A stretch of DNA of 64,000 nt from Nocardioides palaemonis. Lineage in GTDB: Bacteria > Actinomycetota > Actinomycetes > Propionibacteriales > Nocardioidaceae. A model generated the notes under the pieces. The model saw only the letters and a list, made by a program, of their open reading frames with translations. It made no database searches and was not told the DNA's origin. Position numbers and translations under genes: made by a program. Within the stretch, counting starts at the first letter, position 1. Each line of letters opens with the position of its first letter. The stretch is taken from contig NZ_JAGVQR010000001.1 of assembly GCF_018275325.1 (NCBI RefSeq), positions 434,001-498,000 of the forward strand, in the 5' to 3' direction. This document shows, piece by piece, positions 53,819 through 61,520 of this stretch.

Positions 53819-56800
53819 ATGGGGTCGACGATCTACGAAGTCCTGGACGAGCTGCGCGCGTCCGCCATCTCGGAGTCCGACAAGGGCAGCAAGTTCGAGC
53901 GGCTGGTGAAGGCGTACCTGCGGGTCGACCCCGTCTTCGCGGACCAGTTCTCCGACGTCTGGCTCTGGAGCGAGTACCCCGGACGCGCCGGCAAGCCGGA
54001 CACCGGCATCGACCTCGTCGCCCAGGACCGCATCACCGGTGACAAGGTCGCCATCCAGTGCAAGTTCTTCGCCCCGACGACGGTCGTCTCGAAGCAGATG
54101 ATCGACTCGTTCCTCTCGGCGTCCGGCAAGCAGAGCCCCGGGACGGCGCAGCCGGAGTTCAAGGAGCGCATCGTCGTCTCCACCACGGAGAAGTGGGGCA
54201 GCAACGCCGAGGACGCGATCCGCAACCAGCTCGTCCCGGTGCGCCGTATCGGGATGAGCGAGCTCGAGTCGTCACGCGTCGACTGGTCGTTGTTCTCGCT
54301 CGAGACCCCCGAGGTCCTCCCGCTCCAGGGCAAGAAGACCCCGCGGCCCCACCAGCGCACCGCGATCGACAAGGTCGTCGCCGGCTTCGGCGAGACCGAT
54401 CGCGGCAAGCTCATCATGGCCTGCGGAACGGGCAAGACCTTCACGTCGCTGCGCCTGGCGGAGGAGAACGTCGGCGCGGGCGGTCGCGTGCTGTTCCTCG
54501 TGCCGTCGATCAGCCTGTTGTCGCAGACCGTGCGCGAGTGGGTCGGGGAGGCCGACCTGCCGATCCGGCCGCTCGCGGTCTGCTCCGACGCGAAGTCGAC
54601 GAAGCGCTCGGCCAACGCCGACGAGGACATCTCGACCACCGACCTCGCCCTGCCAGCGACCACGGACGTCGCTGTCCTCCGAAAGCGTCTGGCGGATGCA
54701 AAGGCGGACACGTCCGCGTTGACCGTCGTCTTCGCGACCTATCAGTCGATCGACGTCGTCGCCCAGGCGATCGACGGCGAGAGGTTCGACCTGATCGTCT
54801 CCGACGAGGCCCATCGCACCACCGGCGCGACGCTCGCCGGCGAGTCCGAGTCGGCCTTCGTCCGGGTCCACGACGATGACTACCTCCGAGCGAAGAAGCG
54901 GCTCTACATGACCGCCACGCCTCGGATCTACGACGACACCTCGCGCGCCAAGGCGGGCCAGTCGAACGTCGTCCTGGCGTCCATGGACGACGAGGAGACC
55001 TACGGTCCCGAGTTCCATCGGCTCGGGTTCGGCGAGGCGGTCGAGGCCGACCTGCTCACCGACTACAAGGTCCTTGTCCTCACAGTGGATGAGGAGTCCG
55101 TCGCCCGCACCTTCCAGTCCCAGCTCTCCGACGGCGACCACGAGCTCGACCTCGACGACGCTGCGAAGATCGTCGGCTGCTGGAACGGGCTGGCCAAGCG
55201 CGGCAAGGCCGAGCACGACTTCGCCGACGACCCCGAGCCGATGCGGCGAGCCGTCGCGTTCGCCGGCAACATTCAGGCGTCGAAGCGGATCGAGGAGCTC
55301 TTCACCGACGTCACCCGCTACTACGTCGACCAGGTCAACCTCGAGGACGAGTCGGGCGCGTCGCCGCTGACCTGCCAGGTCCGCCACGTCGACGGCACCT
55401 TCAACGCCTTGGAGCGCAACACGCGGATCGACTGGCTGCAGGCGGAGTCCAAGCCCAACCACGCCAGGATCCTCACCAATGCTCGCTGCCTCTCCGAGGG
55501 CGTCGACGTGCCCGCGCTCGACGCGGTGATGTTCCTGTCGCCGCGCAAGTCCGTCGTCGACATCATCCAGTCGGTCGGTCGCGTGATGCGCAAGGCGCCG
55601 GGCAAGAAGTTCGGCTACATCATCCTGCCTGTCGGCGTCCCGTCCGGGATGTCGCCGGAGGAGGCGCTGCGCGACAACAAGCGGTATGCAGCCGTGTGGG
55701 AGGTCCTGCAGGCGCTTCGGGCCCACGACGAGCGCTTCGACGCAATGGTCAACCGCATCGACCTGACGTCCGACCGAGACCGCAAGATCAACGTGATCGG
55801 CGTCGGCGGTGATGACCGCAAGGACGGCGGTCAGGGTGAGCTGCAGCTCGCCTTCGGCGACCTGGACGCCTGGCGCGACGCGATCTACTCCAGGATCGTC
55901 GACAAGGTCGGCACCCGACGCTACTGGCAGGACTGGGCGAAGTCGGTTGCCGACATCGCCACCCGCCAGACGACCCGGATCAACGCACTGCTGGCCGACG
56001 AGACCTCGGACGTCTCGAAGGAGTTCGACGTCTTCCTCAGCGGCCTGCGCGGCAACCTGAATGAGGGGATCAGCCGCAGCGACGCGATCGACATGCTCGC
56101 TCAGCACCTGATCACACGCCCGGTGTTCAACGCGCTCTTCGAGGGCTCGCAGTTCCTCGACCACAACCCCGTGGCCAAGGCGATGGAGCGGATGCTCGCC
56201 GCGCTCGACGAGCACAACGTCGACGACGAGAACCACACGCTCGAGAAGTTCTACGAGTCGGTCCGGATGCGCGTCCAGGGCATCAACACCGCCGAGGGTC
56301 GCCAGAAGATCATCATCGAGCTCTACGACACCTTCTTCGCCACGGCCTTCAAGAAGACCGTGGACAAGCTCGGCATCGTCTACACCCCGGTCGAGATCGT
56401 CGACTTCATCCTCAAGTCGGCAGACGACGTGCTCAAGCAGGAGTTCGGCCAGAGCCTCAGCGACGAGGGCGTGCACATCCTCGACGGCTTCACCGGCACC
56501 GGTACCTTCATGGTCCGCCTTCTCCAATCAGGGCTGATCAAGCCGGAGGACCTCGCCCGCAAGTACGCCAACGAGCTGCACGCCAACGAGATCCTGCTGT
56601 TGGCCTACTACATCGCCGCGGTCAACATTGAGACGACGTACTACGACGTGATGACGCAGGTCGCTGCGCCGGGCCGTGGCAAGCATGCCGCCGATCCGGG
56701 CCACGAGTACGTCGAGTTCCCCGGCCTGATCCTGACCGACACCTTCCAGTCCTGGGAGGACGACGACCGCCAGGACCTCGACGTCTTCCCGGAGAACAAC

Positions 56801-58648
56801 GAGCGCCTCGAGCGGCTCAAGCAGCTACCGATCACGGTGATCGTCGGCAATCCGCCCTACTCCTCACGGCAGGAATCTGCGAACGACGACAACGCCAACC
56901 GATCGTATGCCGGGCTCGACCGTGCCATCCGAGAGTCATTTGCTGACCGGTCGCGCGCTACCAACAAAAACTCTCTCTATGACTCATATATACGCGCGAT
57001 CAAGTGGGCGTCCCTCAGAATCCGTGGAAATGGATTGGTGGCATTCGTAACAAATAGCGGATTTATCAACTCAAATACGGCGGATGGCATGCGCCTTGCT
57101 CTTGCGGAAGAATTTTCGACACTTTACATTCTGAATCTTCGGGGAAGTGCGCTCGGCGCTGGTGACGCTCGCCAGAAGGAAGGTGGCGGAGTTTTTGGTG
57201 CCGGTAGCCGAGCAGGTGTCGCAGTGACCCTCTTGATCAAGCGCAGTGACAACCTCCGCGGTCCCGCGGAGATTCGCTACTCGGAGGTGGGCGACCGGCT
57301 CACGAGAGAACAGAAGTTGACATGGGTTTCATCCCTACCACCCATTACGCAACTCGACGCTCGTGTGATCGCCCCGAACGCTGACGGTGACTGGCTCGAT
57401 CAACGGGACCACAGATTTGGATCTTTCTTGCCAATCGGTGATCGATCTGGAGCATCTATATTCGTTGACTACGCCATGGGCGTTGCCACTAATCGCGACA
57501 CGTGGGTGTACAACTATGGCGAGAAGCGGCTAGGTGCAGCCATGGCGCTCGCTAATCAAACCTACGCAGCCGCGCTCGATGGACGGCGAACCAACGATTC
57601 GAAGAAGATCAAGTGGTCCTCCTCTCTGGAAGGGTCTTTGGAGCGTGGTCGCGTGCTTGAGCTTTCGACGGATCCCCCTTTTAGAGCGGTTTATAGGCCC
57701 TTCCAAGCGTCGCTACTCTACGCCGACTTCGCGTGGATTCATCGTCCTAGGACCGTGCGCGACTACTTCCCCGTCACCGGCGCAGATAATCTGGGCTTCT
57801 ATGTCACGGCCCCGGGTGCCACTAAACCGTTTTCGTGCCTTATGACAGACGCCGTTCCCGACCTCAATTTCTGGGGTTCAGAGGGGGGGCAATTCTTCGG
57901 TCGGTGGCGCTACGAGGAACAACAAGATGACATGCTCTCGCTTTCCGAAGGTGACGACCTGTCGGCGAACGGCGATCGTAGGATCGACAACATCTCGGAA
58001 GTTGTCGAGGGTCAATTTCGAGCAGCATATGGCGAGTTCTCAAAGGACGAGATCTTCTTCTACGTCTACGGCCTCCTGCACTCACCGGAGTATCGCGAGA
58101 CCTACGCCGCCGACCTCAAGAAGATGCTGCCCCGCATCCCCCTGGTAGAGGAACCGTGGCCATTCGTCGAGGCGGGCCAGAAGCTGTCGGAGCTTCACTT
58201 GGGCTACGAGACCGTGACGCCGTACCCGCTCCAGGGCCTCGACGGTGAGCCGGTTTCGACAAGCTCAACCAGCGATGCGAGGTACGACTTCTTCCGGGTC
58301 CAGAAGATGGCTTTCGCCAAGGTCCGTGACCCCGAGACCAAGAAGCTCGTCGCCGACAAGACCAGGGTCGTCTACAACTCCCACATCGAGCTCGGCGGGA
58401 TCCCTGAGGCGGCGTACCGCTACATGCTCGGCTCCCGCTCGGCCGTGGAGTGGATCATCGATCGCTACCAAGTGAAGACCGACAAGGCGTCGGGAATTGT
58501 CAACGACCCCAACGACTGGTCGAGGGAAGTGTCGGACCCTCGCTACATCATCGACCTGCTCGCCCGCATCGTCACGGTGAGCCTCGAGACGATGAAGATC
58601 GTCGACAACCTGCCCGCACTCGCCATTCGCGAGGACCAGGGCAACTAA
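53819..58648 (+). CDS. Type ISP restriction-modification enzyme (single chain)
   Basis: A 1609-residue protein with nuclease, motor, methyltransferase and recognition domains in one chain, close in length to LlaGI/LlaBIII. An Mrr-type nuclease (about 20-165) has GIDLVAQ and IQCKFF. The SF2 motor follows with Walker A ACGTGKT (201-207) and DEAH (329-332). The N6-adenine methyltransferase has DGFTGTGTF (889-897) and NPPY (1011-1014). The C-terminal ~480 residues hold the recognition domain. The ATG at 53819 follows AGGA and was preferred to GTG 53783. The segment around 56870-58050 is AT-richer than the rest. Confidence 0.93.
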   Translation: MGSTIYEVLDELRASAISESDKGSKFERLVKAYLRVDPVFADQFSDVWLWSEYPGRAGKPDTGIDLVAQDRITGDKVAIQCKFFAPTTVVSKQMIDSFLSASGKQSPGTAQPEFKERIVVSTTEKWGSNAEDAIRNQLVPVRRIGMSELESSRVDWSLFSLETPEVLPLQGKKTPRPHQRTAIDKVVAGFGETDRGKLIMACGTGKTFTSLRLAEENVGAGGRVLFLVPSISLLSQTVREWVGEADLPIRPLAVCSDAKSTKRSANADEDISTTDLALPATTDVAVLRKRLADAKADTSALTVVFATYQSIDVVAQAIDGERFDLIVSDEAHRTTGATLAGESESAFVRVHDDDYLRAKKRLYMTATPRIYDDTSRAKAGQSNVVLASMDDEETYGPEFHRLGFGEAVEADLLTDYKVLVLTVDEESVARTFQSQLSDGDHELDLDDAAKIVGCWNGLAKRGKAEHDFADDPEPMRRAVAFAGNIQASKRIEELFTDVTRYYVDQVNLEDESGASPLTCQVRHVDGTFNALERNTRIDWLQAESKPNHARILTNARCLSEGVDVPALDAVMFLSPRKSVVDIIQSVGRVMRKAPGKKFGYIILPVGVPSGMSPEEALRDNKRYAAVWEVLQALRAHDERFDAMVNRIDLTSDRDRKINVIGVGGDDRKDGGQGELQLAFGDLDAWRDAIYSRIVDKVGTRRYWQDWAKSVADIATRQTTRINALLADETSDVSKEFDVFLSGLRGNLNEGISRSDAIDMLAQHLITRPVFNALFEGSQFLDHNPVAKAMERMLAALDEHNVDDENHTLEKFYESVRMRVQGINTAEGRQKIIIELYDTFFATAFKKTVDKLGIVYTPVEIVDFILKSADDVLKQEFGQSLSDEGVHILDGFTGTGTFMVRLLQSGLIKPEDLARKYANELHANEILLLAYYIAAVNIETTYYDVMTQVAAPGRGKHAADPGHEYVEFPGLILTDTFQSWEDDDRQDLDVFPENNERLERLKQLPITVIVGNPPYSSRQESANDDNANRSYAGLDRAIRESFADRSRATNKNSLYDSYIRAIKWASLRIRGNGLVAFVTNSGFINSNTADGMRLALAEEFSTLYILNLRGSALGAGDARQKEGGGVFGAGSRAGVAVTLLIKRSDNLRGPAEIRYSEVGDRLTREQKLTWVSSLPPITQLDARVIAPNADGDWLDQRDHRFGSFLPIGDRSGASIFVDYAMGVATNRDTWVYNYGEKRLGAAMALANQTYAAALDGRRTNDSKKIKWSSSLEGSLERGRVLELSTDPPFRAVYRPFQASLLYADFAWIHRPRTVRDYFPVTGADNLGFYVTAPGATKPFSCLMTDAVPDLNFWGSEGGQFFGRWRYEEQQDDMLSLSEGDDLSANGDRRIDNISEVVEGQFRAAYGEFSKDEIFFYVYGLLHSPEYRETYAADLKKMLPRIPLVEEPWPFVEAGQKLSELHLGYETVTPYPLQGLDGEPVSTSSTSDARYDFFRVQKMAFAKVRDPETKKLVADKTRVVYNSHIELGGIPEAAYRYMLGSRSAVEWIIDRYQVKTDKASGIVNDPNDWSREVSDPRYIIDLLARIVTVSLETMKIVDNLPALAIREDQGN
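58251..58269. repeat. REP-like fragment inside the type ISP gene
   Basis: GGTTTCGACAAGCTCAACC, encoding EPVSTSSTS near residues 1477-1484. It matches the reverse complement of the nrdJ fragment at 40790-40808 at 18 of 19 bases. Confidence 0.78.
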
Positions 58649-58672
58649 CACCACATCACGACGGGGGACAAC

Positions 58673-60289
58673 ATGGCCGATGTGGCCTATCAGCCGCGCG
58701 GGCGCGACGGCTTTGAGTGCACGGTTGAAAAAGGTGGGCTCTCAATCACCGTCTCGGGGACCCTCGAGGACGTCACGCCAGCCGTGCACGGTGATTCGGA
58801 GCTGACGAGCAACGCTGCGCTGGTGACCAACGCGTGGGCGTATGCGAAGCACGAGGCGTTCCGCCGGCGCCTTCGGTCGGAGGAGAGGCGCAAAAGCCAC
58901 CAGGAGCAGGCCGGAGCGCACCAGTGGGCAGCTGCGGTCATCGCGGACATGGTGACTGAGCTCGGCGGCGAGACCCGCCTGGGCTGGTGCTCGGCGTGCT
59001 TCACGCAGGCAGAGCACCGCGCGGTGAAGGCCTTCCGCGGGCCGGCGAGGACCTACCTGTGCGGATCATGCGGTGCGCCCACGATCGCGTGCGCTACGCC
59101 GTCCTGCAAGCACATGTCCAACCGCGGGACATCGGCGCTCACCAAGCCCCGCTACTGCGCTGAACACCGTCACGAGGTGGCTGGTTTCGACAAGATGGCA
59201 TCTGCCGTCGGGTCCGTCGACGACTGGGCTGACTGGCTGACGTACGAGTCCATGAACCTCTCGCGCACCTCGAAGGTGGTAGGGGCGATGGTGGTCTCTG
59301 CGGCTGTCGTCGGACCTGCTGCTTGGCTGGCCGCACCGGCGATCGGAGGCGCACTGGGTGGCATGACGGGCCTTTACGGCGCCGCTGCGACAAGTCATGG
59401 GCTGGCCATGCTGGGTGGCGGCTCGGTGGCCGCCGGTGGACTTGGAATGGCGGGCGGAACAGCCGTGGTCTCAGCCGTAGGCGCCGGGCTGGGAGGCACG
59501 ATCGGTGCGACGGCGACGTCCGCCTACGTTGGCGCTGACTCGTCCTTCCGAGTGGAGAAGCTGCGTGACGGCGTCGGAGCGCCAGTCTTGCTGGCGAGCG
59601 GATTTCTGACCGACAAGGACGACGGGTGGGGTACGTGGAGACGGTTGATCGACGACCGGTACCCCGACCGTCCTGTGTACCGCATCCACTGGGGCGCGAA
59701 GGAGCTCAAGGTCTTCGGTTCGCTCGCCGCGGCCGGTGCCGGCAAGGCGGCGGGGATGGCCTTTGCCAAGAAAGCGGCCAGCGTTGCCACGAAGAAGGCT
59801 GCAGGCCGTGCCTCCTGGTTCGGATGGCTCCTCCTCGCCAAGGACGTTGCGGCCAACCCATGGTCGGTGGCGAAAGCGCGCGCGGGCATGACAGGAGCCG
59901 TCCTGGCTGACCTCATCTCGCGGACGGACGAGCCGGCTTTCGTGCTGGTCGGCCATAGCCTGGGGGCGCGCGTGATGACGACGGCAGCCCAATTGTTGGG
60001 CACCCGATCTGGCACCCCAAAGCTCGAGGACGTCCATCTCCTCGGGGCTGCTGTCGGTGCGAAGGGTGACTGGCGCACGCTCAACGACTCCGTGAGCGGC
60101 ACGGTCTGGAACTACTGGTCGGCCAACGACATGGTCCTGAAGTACCTCTACGCCGCAGGTTCCGCGGGCGAGCAAGCTGCGGGACAGGCCGGTTTCCAGA
60201 CCAAGTTCCCCAGGATCAAGAACCGAAGCGTGACCCGCAGCGTGCCGGGCCATTCGGCGTACTTCACTAAGACTCAACTCGGTGCGTGA
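58673..60289 (+). CDS. DUF726-type alpha/beta hydrolase with zinc ribbon and glycine-zipper segment
   Basis: A 538-residue protein. The first 170 residues include a multi-Cys region (WCSACF, LCGSCG, CATPSC, YCAEH) that should bind zinc. A long Gly/Ala-rich hydrophobic stretch (about 198-285, many GG and AAA steps) looks membrane-active. The C-terminal hydrolase has the nucleophile elbow VGHSLGAR and later VPGHSAYF, as in DUF726/TMCO4 lipase-like proteins. It begins 24 bases after the type ISP gene. A membrane-damaging effector role is inferred. Confidence 0.75.
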   Translation: MADVAYQPRGRDGFECTVEKGGLSITVSGTLEDVTPAVHGDSELTSNAALVTNAWAYAKHEAFRRRLRSEERRKSHQEQAGAHQWAAAVIADMVTELGGETRLGWCSACFTQAEHRAVKAFRGPARTYLCGSCGAPTIACATPSCKHMSNRGTSALTKPRYCAEHRHEVAGFDKMASAVGSVDDWADWLTYESMNLSRTSKVVGAMVVSAAVVGPAAWLAAPAIGGALGGMTGLYGAAATSHGLAMLGGGSVAAGGLGMAGGTAVVSAVGAGLGGTIGATATSAYVGADSSFRVEKLRDGVGAPVLLASGFLTDKDDGWGTWRRLIDDRYPDRPVYRIHWGAKELKVFGSLAAAGAGKAAGMAFAKKAASVATKKAAGRASWFGWLLLAKDVAANPWSVAKARAGMTGAVLADLISRTDEPAFVLVGHSLGARVMTTAAQLLGTRSGTPKLEDVHLLGAAVGAKGDWRTLNDSVSGTVWNYWSANDMVLKYLYAAGSAGEQAAGQAGFQTKFPRIKNRSVTRSVPGHSAYFTKTQLGA

Positions 60290-60299
60290 GGGACGACAG

Positions 60300-61109
60300 A
60301 TGAGCGACCAGAGCCACCTGCCCGCACTTACGGCGCAGGCGACCACCAGCACCGATGAGCCATACGACCGCCACCGCGCCGTCGAGCAGCTTCTCCTCCA
60401 GGACGAGTCCCTCACGGGGCGGATCTACCAGTACGAGCTCGACGGCAAGACGCCCGCGGAGATCGCCGAGGCCGAGGGCAACAAGGGCGCGGCCTTCGTC
60501 TACAACTATCGGCTCCAGATTGAGGCCCTGCTCAAGTGGGAGGTACCGACCAGTCCATGGGCCGCGCGGAGTCTTGCTGCCAAGATGCGGCGCTGGCTCA
60601 AGACATTGGACCTGGACGCCCGCTTTCGCGACGACCTCTTGGCGTTCGAGGCCACAGTCCAGAGTCGTGCCGAGGACTCCGAGGCGCAGGCCGTCGAGGT
60701 GGACCAGGCGGTAGCGAAGTCGAAGCAGGCCGAAGACGATGGCACGCCTGGCGTCTACGTCTACACGCTCCCGCACTACCTCAAGCACCGAGTGGACGAA
60801 GAGACCGGGAAGACGCTGCTCAAGGTGGGACATTCTGCGAAGGACGTGTATTACCGAACTGGCTCGGCGGGACGCCTGACAGCGCTCCCGGAGGAACCGA
60901 TCCTTCTTCGGGTCTACCCGTCGGTGGAGTCGGCGGCGACGGAGAAGCAGTTCCATGCGTGGTTGAGTGCAGCTGACCACGCAGGCACTCGCACGAGGCG
61001 AGCGGGGGCCGAGTGGTTCGTCACGTCCACCAAGTTCCTGGACCGCATTGCTGAATCGCTTGAGCTCGAGGTCCGCGTGATCAACGAGTTCGATTCGGGC
61101 GACGCGTGA
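60300..61109 (+). CDS. GIY-YIG (T5orf172/MUG113-like) nuclease-type protein
   Basis: A 269-residue protein. The N-terminal half is helical (RHRAVEQLLLQDESLTGRIY, KTPAEIAEAEGNKGAAFVYN). The C-terminal ~115 residues match the T5orf172 type of GIY-YIG domain: GVYVYTLPHYL, LLKVGHSAKDVYYR, a late Glu in ESAATEKQFHAWL, and RAGAEWFVTS. The family cuts DNA in phage and mobile-element proteins. It starts 10 bases after the DUF726 gene and its end overlaps the next start (ATGA-like), so it belongs to the same plus-strand unit. Confidence 0.78.
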   Translation: MSDQSHLPALTAQATTSTDEPYDRHRAVEQLLLQDESLTGRIYQYELDGKTPAEIAEAEGNKGAAFVYNYRLQIEALLKWEVPTSPWAARSLAAKMRRWLKTLDLDARFRDDLLAFEATVQSRAEDSEAQAVEVDQAVAKSKQAEDDGTPGVYVYTLPHYLKHRVDEETGKTLLKVGHSAKDVYYRTGSAGRLTALPEEPILLRVYPSVESAATEKQFHAWLSAADHAGTRTRRAGAEWFVTSTKFLDRIAESLELEVRVINEFDSGDA

Positions 61110-61514
61110 GCAACAAGGAGGTCTGGGCGGATACCGCCTTCGACATCCTTATGGAGGTCGCGGGTCGGTACCACGCGGTGATCGAGTACAGCGAGCTCGG
61201 CGAGGAGATCCAGCAGCGAAGGCACAGGGATGGTGGGCGAGGGGTACAACGCCGTGCTGGCAGTCGAAGGGATCCCGCTGCTCGAGGACGTCATGCAGCG
61301 CGAGAACCACGCCGCGCGGGCCCGACTGGAGTGCTACCGGTGGGCCAGCGCCTCTGGCCTTCCGGAGGATGGTGGGTCCGCCGCGCTCGCACCCACCCTC
61401 GCGGCAGCGGTCGACCGACGCCGCAGAGTTGCGACGCCGCCAAGGCCTGCGGCCGTGTGTCCGACGTGCAACATGGCGGTCCCAGCCACCGGGCTGTGCG
61501 ACAACTGCGACTGA
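61106..61514 (+). pseudogene. Frameshifted small zinc-ribbon gene
   Basis: Two frames appear to be halves of one gene. From the ATG at 61106 the sequence reads MSNKEVWADTAFDILMEVAG to about position 61215 with good GC-biased codons, then decays into low-quality codons. Frame quality moves to the other frame near 61215-61230, giving GEGYNAVLAVEGIPLLEDVM and ending with a zinc-ribbon CPTCN...CDNCD at 61514. A small deletion with frameshift at 61210-61232 would explain both. Two separate tiny genes are possible. Confidence 0.5.
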
Positions 61515-61520
61515 CGCGGG

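Noticed and set aside
54272..56527. 751-codon frame opposite the type ISP gene
   Set aside because: It mirrors the motor region on the other strand and has a low-complexity Asp/Val-rich composition.
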